The notes: a model not told the origin generated them from the letters alone. A DNA stretch of 64,000 bases from Stenotrophomonas maltophilia (GCF_004920835.1 NZ_QFHO01000010.1:1-64000), one strand, 5' to 3'; shown: positions 53,085 to 62,146, counted from the stretch's first letter. Made by a program: numbers and translations.

Positions 53085-53360
53085 ATGGCGCAGGGCAAGG
53101 CACCGTGGTGCGGCGTGGCCAGTTGGCTGGGGATCGTGGTGGGCTGGGGCGCGGGCACGTTGGCGGCGCAGGCGGCGGGAGACAACAGCCTGGCGGCGGG
53201 GCTGGGCGTGGGCGTGCTGGGCGCGGCACTGGTGGGCGGTGGCTTGGCAGTAGCTTCGCGCGTGCGCGGTGAGCGCTGGCCGTGGATCGGCATTGCCGGC
53301 GTGGTGCTGAGCGCGCTGCCGCTGCTGATGTACCTGCTGCGGATGATGTTGAAGCTCTAG
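53085..53360 (+). CDS. Small hypothetical membrane protein
   Basis: 91 residues with three glycine-rich hydrophobic segments (WLGIVVGWGAGTLAAQ, AAGLGVGVLGAALVGGGLA, IGIAGVVLSALPLLMYLL). No family recognised. The TAG stop is two bases before a REP that begins GTAG. Confidence 0.7.
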   Translation: MAQGKAPWCGVASWLGIVVGWGAGTLAAQAAGDNSLAAGLGVGVLGAALVGGGLAVASRVRGERWPWIGIAGVVLSALPLLMYLLRMMLKL

Positions 53361-53362
53361 CG

Positions 53363-53438
53363 GTAGTGCCGGCCGCTGGCCGGCACCAACCGGGTGCATC
53401 CGTCGTTCATGAGGTTGCCGGCCAGCGACCGGCACTAC
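53363..53438. repeat. REP pair (GTAGTGCCGGCC type)
   Basis: GTAGTGCCGGCCGCTGGCCGG and an inverted copy with one change (GCCGGCCAGCGACCGGC) ending in CACTAC, 30 bp apart, between converging genes. Confidence 0.85.
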
Positions 53439-53448
53439 CCGGCGTGGA

Positions 53449-54453
53449 TCATGCGCTGCGGTGAATCTCCACCGTCACGTGCACCAGCTCCTCATGAATC
53501 GCCAGCGCGTTGCGCACGGTATCGGCATCCAGACTGACGTCGCTGGTGACCACGCTGGCGCTGACCGCGTACTTGCCGCGACCCACTTGCCAGACGTGCA
53601 GGTCCGCTAGACGTGCCGGCCACGGACCCTGTTCGATCACTTGGCGGACTTCGGCCACCACCGGTGCATCCATCTGCGCGTCGAGCAGGATACGACCACT
53701 GTCACGCAGCAGGCCGATCGCCCAGACAGTAACCAGCACGGCGCCGACCAGGCCCATCACCGGGTCCAGCCAGGTCAGGCCGAGCAGCTTGCCGCCGAGC
53801 AGGGCGACGATGGCCAGTACCGAGGTGGCGGCGTCGGCCAGCACGTGCACGTAGGCCGAGCGCAGGTTGAGGTCGTGACCGTGTGCATGGCCGTGATCGT
53901 GGTGTTCGTGGTCATGCCCGTGATGATGGCCATGGTCATGCCCGTGGTGATGATGCGCGTGGCCCGGGCTGTTGTGCAGCCACCATGCGCAGAGCAGGTT
54001 CACGCCCAGGCCCACCGCAGCGATGGCGATGGCTTCGTTGTAGTGGATGGGGGCGGGCACCCACAGCCGTTCCAGCGATTGCACGGCCATCAATGCGGCG
54101 ACGCCAAGCAGGGCGATGGCGCTGGTGTAGCCGGCCAGGATCTCGATCTTCCAGGTGCCGAAGGCGAAGCGCGGATCGTGTGCGTAGCGCCGCGCACAGC
54201 GGTAGGCGAACACCGAGAGGCCCAGCGCCAGCGCGTGCGAACTCATGTGCCAGCCGTCGGCGAGCACGGCCATGGAGTTGAACCACCAGCCGCCGACGAT
54301 CTCTACCAGCATCATGGCGACGGTGAGCCACAGGGCGCGGCGGGTATTGCGTTCGGCCAGCGGGTTGCCATCGTCGAAGCGGTGTTCGTGGCGGCGGGCG
54401 GCGGCGAGGGCGTCCAATTGCATGGCGGTGGGAGCTGGAGTGGATACCCCCAT
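53449..54453 (-). CDS. dmeF: CDF-family Co/Ni efflux transporter (DmeF-like)
   Basis: 334 residues if started at ATG 54453, which lies within the operator; ATG 54423 (MQLDALAAAR) is an alternative. Six membrane helices with the metal site motif MAVLADGWHMSSHALAL and the later VHVLADAATSVLAIV. A long histidine-rich loop (HHHHGHDHGHHHGHDHEHHD) between helices IV and V suits nickel or cobalt. The first block HRFDDGNPLAERNTRRALWLT is typical of DmeF. It diverges from a RcnR/FrmR-type repressor, as in the dmeRF pairs of other proteobacteria. Confidence 0.87.
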   Translation of the reverse strand: MGVSTPAPTAMQLDALAAARRHEHRFDDGNPLAERNTRRALWLTVAMMLVEIVGGWWFNSMAVLADGWHMSSHALALGLSVFAYRCARRYAHDPRFAFGTWKIEILAGYTSAIALLGVAALMAVQSLERLWVPAPIHYNEAIAIAAVGLGVNLLCAWWLHNSPGHAHHHHGHDHGHHHGHDHEHHDHGHAHGHDLNLRSAYVHVLADAATSVLAIVALLGGKLLGLTWLDPVMGLVGAVLVTVWAIGLLRDSGRILLDAQMDAPVVAEVRQVIEQGPWPARLADLHVWQVGRGKYAVSASVVTSDVSLDADTVRNALAIHEELVHVTVEIHRSA

Positions 54454-54464
54454 AGGGTATATGA
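54444..54464. promoter_or_regulatory. DmeR-type operator and -10 box
   Basis: ATACCC-N5-GGGTAT (54444-54460) is the kind of G-tract inverted repeat bound by RcnR/DmeR/CsoR-type repressors. TATGAT at 54459-54464 is a perfect -10 for the rightward gene and would place its transcript start at or next to the ATG at 54472. Confidence 0.7.
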
Positions 54465-54471
54465 TCCCGCC

Positions 54472-54756
54472 ATGGCCCATGTACACAAGAATCGAAAGCA
54501 GCTGCTGACACGGGTACGCCGTATCGCGGGTCAGGTGGCGGCGTTGGAGCAGGCGCTGGACACCCCCGAGGGGGAAGCGGGTGACTGCGCGGACGTGCTG
54601 GTGCAGGTCGCCGCCGTGCGCGGTGCAGCCCACAGCCTGCTGATGGAGCTGCTGCACGAGCACCTGCAGGAACACGTAGTGGGTGCCGACGACCCGCAGA
54701 AGCGGGCGGACGAGGCCGAAGTGCTGGTGGAACTGCTGCGCCGCTACGGCAAATAG
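54472..54756 (+). CDS. dmeR: RcnR/FrmR-family metal-sensing repressor (DmeR-like)
   Basis: 94 residues, the normal size for the family. The nickel/cobalt ligands of RcnR are all present: His3, Cys39 (GEAGDCADVL), His64 and His68 (LLHEHLQEHVV). That pattern fits a Ni/Co sensor better than a formaldehyde sensor, which lacks the third histidine. The ATG has no Shine-Dalgarno and lies right after a -10 box, so the mRNA may be leaderless. It should repress itself and the divergent CDF gene. Confidence 0.88.
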   Translation: MAHVHKNRKQLLTRVRRIAGQVAALEQALDTPEGEAGDCADVLVQVAAVRGAAHSLLMELLHEHLQEHVVGADDPQKRADEAEVLVELLRRYGK

Positions 54757-54761
54757 CAGGG

Positions 54762-54788
54762 GTAGTGCCGGCCAGCGGCCGGCACTAC
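54762..54788. repeat. Single perfect REP palindrome
   Basis: GTAGTGCCGGCC-AGC-GGCCGGCACTAC is a perfect 12-bp stem between the converging dmeR-like and MerC genes. Its CTA (54785-54787) supplies the TAG stop of the MerC gene. Confidence 0.9.
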
Positions 54789-55156
54789 CCGTGCCGGTGC
54801 CGCGCGTTCCAGATATGGGTGGCGGCCAGCAGCAGGCTGCCGGTGACGGTCATCGGTGTTTCCCAGGCATGCGTTGGCAGCGCGAGCGCGCCGGCCAGCA
54901 GCAGGCCTAGACCCACGCCGGCGGTGGCCCAGGCCAGTACCGGCAGCGGGTGACGGCGCTCGGCCCGCCACAGCGCGTAGCCGGTCAGCGGCAGGGCGAT
55001 GGCCACGAACAGCAGGTGCACCCATTCCGCTTCGGCCCAGGTGCCGAACAGCGGCAGCGCGGCGGCAAGCAGGGGCAGCGCCAGGCAATGCAGCAGGCAC
55101 AGGCTGGACAGGGCGACCGCGCCGGCATCAAGCAGGGCGGCAGAAGGCGACTTCAT
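54785..55156 (-). CDS. MerC-domain membrane protein
   Basis: ATG 55156 gives 123 residues; an upstream in-frame start would add eight. Four membrane helices and the MerC-type cysteine pair region (LSSLCLLHCLALPLL) are visible. MerC proteins carry metal ions across the inner membrane, classically Hg2+. Here no mer operon is present, and a Zur-box-like palindrome lies 26 bp upstream, so zinc-limited expression and a role in zinc handling are more likely. Confidence 0.82.
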   Translation of the reverse strand: MKSPSAALLDAGAVALSSLCLLHCLALPLLAAALPLFGTWAEAEWVHLLFVAIALPLTGYALWRAERRHPLPVLAWATAGVGLGLLLAGALALPTHAWETPMTVTGSLLLAATHIWNARHRHG

Positions 55157-55181
55157 CGGGGGAGGTTCCTTGCGCGACAAT

Positions 55182-55196
55182 TGTTATACAGTAACA
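55182..55196. promoter_or_regulatory. Zur-box-like palindrome
   Basis: TGTTATACAGTAACA has 5-bp arms (TGTTA/TAACA) around five bases and matches the form of gammaproteobacterial Zur sites (GTTATA-TATAAC). It lies between the divergent MerC and COG0523 GTPase genes, 26 and 30 bp from their start codons, in an AT-rich pocket. Confidence 0.7.
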
Positions 55197-55225
55197 TTTC
55201 CGTTCCGCAGCCAACCCGCTCCGAC

Positions 55226-56551
55226 ATGAACACTGTTTCCCGCGCCGACCGTCGCCTTCCGGTCACCGTGCTGTCCGGCTTCCTGGGGGCCGGCAAGACC
55301 ACCCTGCTCAACCAGATCCTGCGCAACCGCGAGGGCCTGCGCGTGGCGGTCATCGTCAACGACATGAGCGAGGTCAACATCGATGCGCAGCTGGTGCGCG
55401 AAGGTGGCGCCGAGCTGCGCCGCACTGAAGAGACACTGGTGGAATTCAGCAACGGCTGCATCTGCTGCACGCTGCGCGATGACCTGCTGCAGGAAGTGCG
55501 GCGCCTGGCCGATGCCGGCCGCTATGACTACCTGCTGATCGAATCGACCGGGATCGGCGAGCCGATGCCGGTGGCGGCCACGTTCGCGGTGCGCGACGAG
55601 CACGGGTTCAGCCTGAGTGACATCGCGCGGCTGGACACGATGGTGACGGTGGTCGACGGCAGCGCATTCCTTGCCGACTTCGGTTCGACCCTGCGGCTGG
55701 CCGAGCGTGGCCAGCAGGCCGGGCCGGATGACGACCGAGGTGTGGTCGACCTGCTGTGCGAGCAGGTCGAGTTCGCCGACGTGATCGTGGTCAGCAAGGT
55801 CGACCAGGTGGACGACGAGGTGCTGCAGGACACGCTGGCAGTACTGCGTGGCTTGAACCGCGACGCCAAGCTGCTGCTGTCGAGCTTCGGCGACGTGCCG
55901 TTGACCGAACTGCTGGATACCGGCCGCTTCGACATGGAGCGTGCGCAACGCGCGCCGGGTTGGGTGAAGGAGTTGCGTGGTGAGCACACGCCGGAGACCG
56001 AGGAATACGGCATTGGCAGCTTCGTCTACCGCTCGCGTCGTCCGTTCCACCCCGCGCGATTCGCCCGCGCGCTGCAGTCGGGTATGCCCGGCGTGATCCG
56101 CAGCAAGGGCTGGTTCTGGCTGGCCAACCGCATGGATTGGGTAGGTGAACTGAACACCGTGGGCGCGGCGACGCGCACGCAGGCGGCGGGCTTCTGGTAT
56201 GCCGCGCGCGACCGCGTGCGGGCTGGGCTGGAAGACACCACACCGTTGTTGCCGCCGACGCCGTTGCCTTACAGCGACCTGGGATGGGCGCGGCAGCAGG
56301 CCGATTGCTGGAGCGCGCCGCTGCCGGGGCTTGAGGAATTCCCGGATTCGGCCGCGCACACGGCGATGCAGCGGCTGTGGCACCCATTGTGGGGTGATCG
56401 CCGCCAGGAGCTGGTGGTGATTGGTGTGCACATGGACGAGCGCGCGGTGCGTGCGGAGCTGGATGCGTGCCTTCTCAACGACCAGGAGCTGCGTGCGGGG
56501 CCATTGTTGTGGCACCAGTTGCCGCAGGCGTTCCCTGTGTGGAAGCGTTGA
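55226..56551 (+). CDS. COG0523 GTPase, putative zinc chaperone (CobW-like)
   Basis: 441 residues from ATG 55226. Walker A VLSGFLGAGKTTLLNQ, the metal-binding GCICCTLRDDLL (CxCC), and a C-terminal CobW_C domain (GIGSFVYRSRRPFHPARF, then GWFWLANRMD). COG0523 proteins deliver metals at the cost of GTP. The Zur-like box upstream argues for the zinc subgroup (ZigA/YeiR/ZNG1 type), which supplies zinc enzymes during starvation, rather than cobalamin or nitrile hydratase assembly. Confidence 0.88.
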   Translation: MNTVSRADRRLPVTVLSGFLGAGKTTLLNQILRNREGLRVAVIVNDMSEVNIDAQLVREGGAELRRTEETLVEFSNGCICCTLRDDLLQEVRRLADAGRYDYLLIESTGIGEPMPVAATFAVRDEHGFSLSDIARLDTMVTVVDGSAFLADFGSTLRLAERGQQAGPDDDRGVVDLLCEQVEFADVIVVSKVDQVDDEVLQDTLAVLRGLNRDAKLLLSSFGDVPLTELLDTGRFDMERAQRAPGWVKELRGEHTPETEEYGIGSFVYRSRRPFHPARFARALQSGMPGVIRSKGWFWLANRMDWVGELNTVGAATRTQAAGFWYAARDRVRAGLEDTTPLLPPTPLPYSDLGWARQQADCWSAPLPGLEEFPDSAAHTAMQRLWHPLWGDRRQELVVIGVHMDERAVRAELDACLLNDQELRAGPLLWHQLPQAFPVWKR

Positions 56552-56572
56552 CGGTGCATTGATGATCCATGG

Positions 56573-56659
56573 GTTGCCGGCCAGCGGCCGGCACTACCCC
56601 AGGTCGATACGTCATGCGTGGATGGATGCATGGCGGAGTCGAGCATGGCTCGACTCTAC
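56573..56659. repeat. REP cluster
   Basis: GCCGGCCAGCGGCCGGCACTAC, an imperfect ATGCGTGGATGGATGCAT unit and GAGTCGAGCATGGCTCGACTC ending in CTAC. The last CTA (56656-56658) is the TAG stop of the ABC-F gene. Confidence 0.85.
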
Positions 56660-58263
56660 AGACTGTCGCGCCATTGCCAGCTGTTGGCGGTGACCTGCAA
56701 TACCTGCGTCGGCCGCAATGCCTGCAGCAGATGCAGGTCGTGGCTGACCATCATCAAGGCACCCGGCCATGCCGCCAGCAGTTCTTCCAGTGCCTGCAAT
56801 GCGCTTAGGTCCAGTGCATTGCCGGGCTCGTCCAGCAGCAACAGCTGCGGCGCGGGATCGGCGTACAACACGCTGGCCAGTGCGCCTTTCACCCGTTCGC
56901 CATCGCTGAGGCTGCTGGCGGGGCGCTGGATGCGCTGTGCGTCCAGACCCAGCAGTGCGAGCCGAGTGCGCAGTTCGCCCGGGTCCGCACCCGGATTGGC
57001 GGCCTGTACGCTATCGAGGATGCTGTGCTCGCCGGACAATCCCAGCAGTTGCTGGTCGAGCAGCGCCAGTGGCGCGTGGCGTTGCACCGTGCCATCGCGC
57101 GCTCGCAGCTGGCCGGCCAGCACACGCAGCAGGGTGGATTTGCCACTGCCGTTGTCACCGACCACGGCGATGCGCTGGCCGCGACGGATCTCCAGCTGCA
57201 ACGGGGCACTGCAGCCATGCGGCAGCACCAAGGCCTCGGCCTGCAGCAGGCGCGTGCTGCCACGTTCCCCCGCACCGGCAAACAGCGCCAGCTCCGGTGC
57301 CGCATGAACCGCGGATGCCGCTGCACGCAGCTGCTCTGCACTGGCCTGCAGGCGCTCGGCCTGCACCTGCTGCGCGCGCCCGTGACTGGCTTCGGCACGC
57401 TGCTTCTGGCGGCCGAGCAGGATCGGTGCCTGGTTGGCCTGCTTTGCTTCGCGATTGCCACGTGCCTGACGTTGCTGCTGGCGTTCGTTCTGCTCGCGCG
57501 CGCTGCGTTGCTGCTGTCGGTGCTGGGCGCGCGCATGGTCGAGCTGGGCGGCGGCGGCTTCGCGTTCGGCGGCGCGCACTTCGGCATAGTGCTGCCACGC
57601 GCCGCCATAGCGATGTAGGCCACGCCCATCGAGTTCGACAATCTGCTGCATGCGGCCCAGCAGCTCGCGATCATGGCTGATCGCCAGCAGGCCGCCGCGC
57701 CATTGCTGCAACTGCTCGTACAGTTGCTGGCGATGACGGGCATCGAGGTGGTTGCTGGGTTCGTCCAGGATCAACCAGTCGGCATCGCTGGCCCACGCGC
57801 CGGACAGTGCCACCTGCATCGCCTGGCCGCCGCTGAGGCGCGCAGCAGGGTGGGCGTGATCGAGATCATCGGGCAAGCCCAGCGCCTGCCATTGTTGCTG
57901 CAGGCGTTCGCGCAGGTCCCAACGGTCGCCAACGCAGGCGAAGTCGGCCTCGTTGACGCTGCCGGCTTCGATGCGTGCGAGCGCGGACAGCGCTTCACCC
58001 ACACCGGCCAACTCACCCACGGTGCCGGCTGGTGGATAGCCCGGTGTGGGCAACAGGAACACGCGGCCGCTGCCACGCACCTGGCCACTGTCGGGCGATA
58101 GCCGTCCGGCCAGCAGGCGTGCGAGCACGCTCTTGCCGGCGCCATTGGCACCGACCAGGCCGGTAGCAACCGGTTCGAAGGAAAACGTCAGATCGGAAAA
58201 CAGCGGGCGGCCGTCGGCCAATCGATACGACACGCGATCGAGCGTGAGGGAATGCGGGGTCAT
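56656..58263 (-). CDS. ABC-F family ATPase
   Basis: 535 residues from ATG 58263; the frame open further upstream runs through a REP. Two ATP-binding cassettes: GANGAGKS, LSGGQAMQVAL, DWLILDEPSNHLD; then GDNGSGKS, LSDGERVKGALAS, LLLLDEPGNALD. Between them lies a charged Gln/Arg-rich linker (about 240-330). There are no membrane segments, as expected for ABC-F proteins, which act on ribosomes as translation factors or antibiotic protection proteins. Subfamily and any resistance role cannot be told from sequence. Confidence 0.9.
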   Translation of the reverse strand: MTPHSLTLDRVSYRLADGRPLFSDLTFSFEPVATGLVGANGAGKSVLARLLAGRLSPDSGQVRGSGRVFLLPTPGYPPAGTVGELAGVGEALSALARIEAGSVNEADFACVGDRWDLRERLQQQWQALGLPDDLDHAHPAARLSGGQAMQVALSGAWASDADWLILDEPSNHLDARHRQQLYEQLQQWRGGLLAISHDRELLGRMQQIVELDGRGLHRYGGAWQHYAEVRAAEREAAAAQLDHARAQHRQQQRSAREQNERQQQRQARGNREAKQANQAPILLGRQKQRAEASHGRAQQVQAERLQASAEQLRAAASAVHAAPELALFAGAGERGSTRLLQAEALVLPHGCSAPLQLEIRRGQRIAVVGDNGSGKSTLLRVLAGQLRARDGTVQRHAPLALLDQQLLGLSGEHSILDSVQAANPGADPGELRTRLALLGLDAQRIQRPASSLSDGERVKGALASVLYADPAPQLLLLDEPGNALDLSALQALEELLAAWPGALMMVSHDLHLLQALRPTQVLQVTANSWQWRDSL

Positions 58264-58414
58264 GCGACCTCCATGGATGCCGGGTTCTCCCCTGCGCGCA
58301 GGGGCGGGAAGAGTCAGGCCGTCTGTTGCGAAGACGGCGGCATCAATGGCGCATTGGTCGCGAGCCTCTGGGAGGAGTGAGGGGAGATTATACCGCCCGC
58401 AGGGCATGCGAATT

Positions 58415-58470
58415 GTAGAGCCGAGCTGCTCGACTGCTTTTGAGGAGCAGTCGAGCAAGCTCGACTCTAC
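58415..58470. repeat. REP pair (GTAGAGCCGAGC type)
   Basis: GTAGAGCCGAGCTGCTCGAC and an inverted, partly matching unit (CAGTCGAGCAAGCTCGAC) ending in CTAC. Confidence 0.8.
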
Positions 58471-58502
58471 GTGGCACGGCCATCGAGCGCGGATCTACCG
58501 GC

Positions 58503-59402
58503 CTACGGCACGGTTTCCAGGCGTTCGCTGACGAAATCGATGAACACCCGCAGCTTCGGCAGCACATGGCGGCCGGAGGGCCACAACAGGTGGAAGATGC
58601 CGCAGGAATGCACATGCTCGTCCAGCACGGTGACCAGGCGACCATCGGCCAGCGCATCGCGCACCGAGTGCACTGGAACGAAGGCCAGTCCGATATCGCG
58701 CAGTGCCAGCGCCACGCGCGCTTCGATGGTGTTGGCCACCATGTGCACGGGCAGTTCCTGCGGGGCTTCATTGCCGGGCCACTGGATCGGCCACAGCTCC
58801 AGCTTGCCGGTGCTGGGGAAGCGGTAGTGCAGCAGGGTGTGTTGGAGCAGGTCGGCCGGCGCACGCGGAACGCCGCGGCGCTGCAGGTACGCCGGCGAGG
58901 CAACGATGCGGCGCGGGAACACGCCAAGGCGTCGGGCGTTCATGCGTGAGTCGCTGGGTTCGCCGACGCGCAGCACGGCGTCGAAGCCTTCCTCGATGAC
59001 ATCGACCAGCCGGTCGCTGAAATCCAGGTCCAGACGGATGTCCGGGTAGGCGGCCATGAACTCGGCCATCAGCGGCAGGGTGAGATCACCCACCAGCGGC
59101 AGGCCGATGCGCAGCGTGCCGCTCGGTGCGGCATGCGGCTGCGCCAGTTCGGTGCGCGCGGCATCGCGCTCGTCGAGGATGCGCCGGCAGCGCGCCAGGA
59201 ACAGCTGGCCCTCGGCGGTGAGGGTGATGCTGCGCGTGCTGCGGTGGAACAGGCGCACGCCCAGTGCGTGCTCCAACCGCGCAACGCACTTGCCGGCGGC
59301 CGAGGCCGAAATGCCCTGCAGGCGTCCGGTCTCGACGAAGCTGCGGGTGTCGGCGGCATGCACGAAAGTCTGCAGATTGGCGAGGTTGTCCAGGACTGAC
59401 AT
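58503..59402 (-). CDS. LysR-family transcriptional regulator
   Basis: 299 residues. The winged helix (residues 1-65) has the LysR pattern FVHAADTRSFVETGRLQGIS, then LEHALGVRLFHRSTRSITLT. The effector domain follows (GTLRIGLPLVGDLTLPLM). It diverges from a serine hydrolase-MFS pair at 59631, separated by 228 bp, the usual arrangement for a LysR regulator and its target. The inducing ligand is unknown. Confidence 0.9.
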   Translation of the reverse strand: MSVLDNLANLQTFVHAADTRSFVETGRLQGISASAAGKCVARLEHALGVRLFHRSTRSITLTAEGQLFLARCRRILDERDAARTELAQPHAAPSGTLRIGLPLVGDLTLPLMAEFMAAYPDIRLDLDFSDRLVDVIEEGFDAVLRVGEPSDSRMNARRLGVFPRRIVASPAYLQRRGVPRAPADLLQHTLLHYRFPSTGKLELWPIQWPGNEAPQELPVHMVANTIEARVALALRDIGLAFVPVHSVRDALADGRLVTVLDEHVHSCGIFHLLWPSGRHVLPKLRVFIDFVSERLETVP

Positions 59403-59630
59403 GGGCGTGTGGGGGAATGAAAGCGGCAGGGTAGGTGGCTGCGATCACGTGGGAAGGCACCGCCACCGCAACACTGTGGTGCGGGGCGGCGCGGCGACCG
59501 TTGCGGCCTTGCAGTTCCGGCCATCATGCCGATTGCGGACTGCACGGTCCATGATGCCCGGAGCGGCAACCGGCTTTTTGCACGGGGGCGTGCTGCCTAA
59601 CGTGGCGGCCTCTCCCCACGGATCACCGCG

Positions 59631-60809
59631 ATGAACGCTGCCCTTTCCCTTTACCGCGCGCCGGCCCTGCCGTCGGTACAGCGGTTGCTGCAGCAGGTCC
59701 ACCCACTACGCCTGGTCGGCGCGGTGGTGCTGGTGCGCGAGCACGGCGTGCTGCGTCATGCCAGCGCCACCGGCCTGGCTGATCGCGAGTCGGCCACGGT
59801 GATGCGCCGCGACCAGCTGTTCCGGCTGGCATCGGTGAGCAAGCCGCTGCTGACCACGGTGATCCTGCGCCTGGTGGCCGAAGGTGTGCTGGACCTGGAC
59901 GCGCCGGTACAGCGTTGGCTGCCGGACTTCCGTCCGGCGCTGGCCGATGGCAGCACGCCGCCGATCAGCCTGCGCCAACTGCTCAGCCACAGCAGCGGGC
60001 TGGGTTACCGCTTCCTCGAAGCCGATGCGGATGGCCCGTACGCACGGGCCGGCGTCAGCGATGGCATGGATGCGAATCCGCTGACGTTGGCCGACAACGT
60101 GCATCGCATCGCGCAGGCGCCGCTGCTGTTCGCACCAGGCAGCCAATGGCTGTACTCGTTGGGCGTGGACGTCGCTGGCGCCGTGGCTGAAGCCGCGACC
60201 GGTGAAACCCTGCAATCCCTGCATGCGCGGCTGCTGGCCGCGCCACTGGGGCTGGCCGACACCGCATTCGCGACCACCGACGTGGCGCGGCTGGCCACGC
60301 CGTATGTGAGTGACGCACCGCAGCCGCATCGCCTGCAGGAAGGCGAGGTGGTCGCACCCTTCGAAGGTACGGTCGGCATCGAGTACAGCCTCGCCCGTGC
60401 TACCGATGCCAGTCGTTACCCCTCGGCCGGTGCTGGACTGATTGGCAGCGCCGACGAGGTGATGGCGGTGCTGGAAGCACTGCGCGACGTACAGGCCTCG
60501 AATCTGTTGCCGCCCGCGCTGGTGGCGGAGATGGCCACTCCGCAGGTGGGCGAGCAGGGGCCGCCGGAGCCGGCCGGCTGGGGCTTCGGGCTGGGATTTG
60601 CGGTGCTGCGCGATGCCGCCGCCAGTGGCACGCCACAAAGCGAAGGCAGCTGGCGCTGGGGCGGTGCCTACGGCCACAGCTGGTTCGTTGATCCCGCGCG
60701 CGGACTGAGCGTGGTGGCGCTGACCAACACCCTGTACGAAGGTATGGATGGCGCCTTCGTCGATGAACTGCGTGACGCCGTCTATGCCGATCTGGAGGCT
60801 GCGCGATGA
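59631..60809 (+). CDS. Class C beta-lactamase-like serine hydrolase (EstB type)
   Basis: 392 residues without an evident signal peptide. The nucleophile motif is LASVSKPLLTT (SxxK). The YxN position reads YSLGVD, and the late block WGGAYGHSWFVDPARGLSVVALTN is like EstB/LovD-type esterases and acyltransferases, not true beta-lactamases. Its TGA overlaps the ATG of the MFS gene (ATGA), so the two are coupled. It probably cleaves an ester or lactone that the transporter also handles. Confidence 0.85.
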   Translation: MNAALSLYRAPALPSVQRLLQQVHPLRLVGAVVLVREHGVLRHASATGLADRESATVMRRDQLFRLASVSKPLLTTVILRLVAEGVLDLDAPVQRWLPDFRPALADGSTPPISLRQLLSHSSGLGYRFLEADADGPYARAGVSDGMDANPLTLADNVHRIAQAPLLFAPGSQWLYSLGVDVAGAVAEAATGETLQSLHARLLAAPLGLADTAFATTDVARLATPYVSDAPQPHRLQEGEVVAPFEGTVGIEYSLARATDASRYPSAGAGLIGSADEVMAVLEALRDVQASNLLPPALVAEMATPQVGEQGPPEPAGWGFGLGFAVLRDAAASGTPQSEGSWRWGGAYGHSWFVDPARGLSVVALTNTLYEGMDGAFVDELRDAVYADLEAAR

Positions 60810-61990
60810 GCGGCCATGCCATTGATGCGGCGAGTCCTGCCGGCGAAGCTACACGCCTGCCGTGGGCCGGCCTGCTGGCGCTTGCGGGTGGCGGCTTCAT
60901 CACCCTGCTGACCGAGACCCTGCCCGCCGGTGTATTGCGGCCAATGGGCGAGAGCCTGGGTGTGAGTGATGCCGCGGTGGGCCAGCTGGTCAGCGTGTAT
61001 GCGCTGGGATCGGTGATGGCCGCACTGCCGATGACCGCGTTGACCCAGCGCCTGCCACGACGCCCCTTGTTGCTGGCCGCCATTGCCGGCTTCGTGGTGG
61101 TCAACACGCTGACCGCCGTGAGCAGCAGCTATCCGCTGATCCTCGCCGCGCGCTTCCTTGCTGGCGTCTGTGGTGGCCTGCTGTGGTCGCTGGTGGCCGG
61201 CTACGCCGCTCGCATGGTGGTGCCGTCACTGCAGGGCCGCGCGATTGCAGTGGCGATGGTCGGTTCACCGCTGGCGCTGTCGCTGGGCGTACCGGCGGGC
61301 ACGTTGCTGGGCCAGCAGATCGGCTGGCGCTGGGCGTTCGCGTTGATGAGCGTGCTGGGTGTCGGGCTGCTGGCGTACGCGCGCTGGACACTGCCGGCGT
61401 TGCCGTCTGCCGGTGCCGGCCAGCGCATGTCACTGGGCACGGTGTGGCGCATGCCCGGCGTACGCAGCGCGCTGGCGGTGATGGTGCTGTACGTGCTGGC
61501 GCACAACGTGCTGTACACCTACATCGAACCGCTGGCGGTGGACGCCGGTGCCGGTCCATGGCTGGACCGCCTGCTGCTGGCCTTCGGTGTGGCTGCCATC
61601 GTCGGTATCGGCATTGCCGGTTGGGGCGTGGATCGCCACTTGCGTGCGCTGGTGTGGGCGGCGGTGATCGGCTTCCTGCTGCCGGTGCTGGCCCTGCTGC
61701 TATGGCCGGGACAGGCAACGGCGCTGCTGCTGGCGACGATCCTGTGGGGCGTGGCGTTCGGCGCCGTGCCAACCCTGTTCCAGACCGCACTGGCACGTCG
61801 CGCGGGTGCTGCCGCGGATCTGGCGCAGTCGATGTTGGTTACCGGCTGGAACCTGGCGATTGCCGGCGGTGGCGTCGCCGGCGGCGTGCTGTTGCAGGCC
61901 AGCGGCCCGAGCCAGCTGGGCTGGCTGCCGTTGCTATTGCTGGCGGTGACCGTGGCGTGGCTGCTGGCACGGCCGAAGGCCTGGGCGTAG
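60806..61990 (+). CDS. MFS transporter, DHA1-like
   Basis: 394 residues with 12 predicted membrane helices. The signature after helix 2 is modified (ALTQRLPRRPLLLAAIAGF), and motif FITLLTETLPAGVLRPMGESLGVSDAAVGQ (quoted ends: LTETLPAGVL, GVSDAAVGQ) is that of the AraJ/SotB-like drug or sugar efflux group. It is coupled to the upstream esterase gene and probably controlled by the divergent LysR protein. Substrate unknown. Confidence 0.87.
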   Translation: MSGHAIDAASPAGEATRLPWAGLLALAGGGFITLLTETLPAGVLRPMGESLGVSDAAVGQLVSVYALGSVMAALPMTALTQRLPRRPLLLAAIAGFVVVNTLTAVSSSYPLILAARFLAGVCGGLLWSLVAGYAARMVVPSLQGRAIAVAMVGSPLALSLGVPAGTLLGQQIGWRWAFALMSVLGVGLLAYARWTLPALPSAGAGQRMSLGTVWRMPGVRSALAVMVLYVLAHNVLYTYIEPLAVDAGAGPWLDRLLLAFGVAAIVGIGIAGWGVDRHLRALVWAAVIGFLLPVLALLLWPGQATALLLATILWGVAFGAVPTLFQTALARRAGAAADLAQSMLVTGWNLAIAGGGVAGGVLLQASGPSQLGWLPLLLLAVTVAWLLARPKAWA

Positions 61991-62011
61991 CTGTTGATCA
62001 GCGATGACGCG

Positions 62012-62068
62012 GTACCGGCCAGCGGCCGGGACTACCGTGGTCCACGTCATCCACGCATCGCGTGGATC
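62012..62068. repeat. Two REP palindromes
   Basis: GTACCGGCCAGCGGCCGGGACTAC (a degenerate GTAG unit; quoted core CCGGCCAGCGGCCGG) and ATCCACGCATCGCGTGGAT. Confidence 0.75.
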
Positions 62069-62146
62069 CACCGAGCGCAGCGACCCGCGTTTGCTTTTGC
62101 TTTCTTCTGTTGATTCCGTGGTGGGACGCCGCCGGAACCTGTCAGA

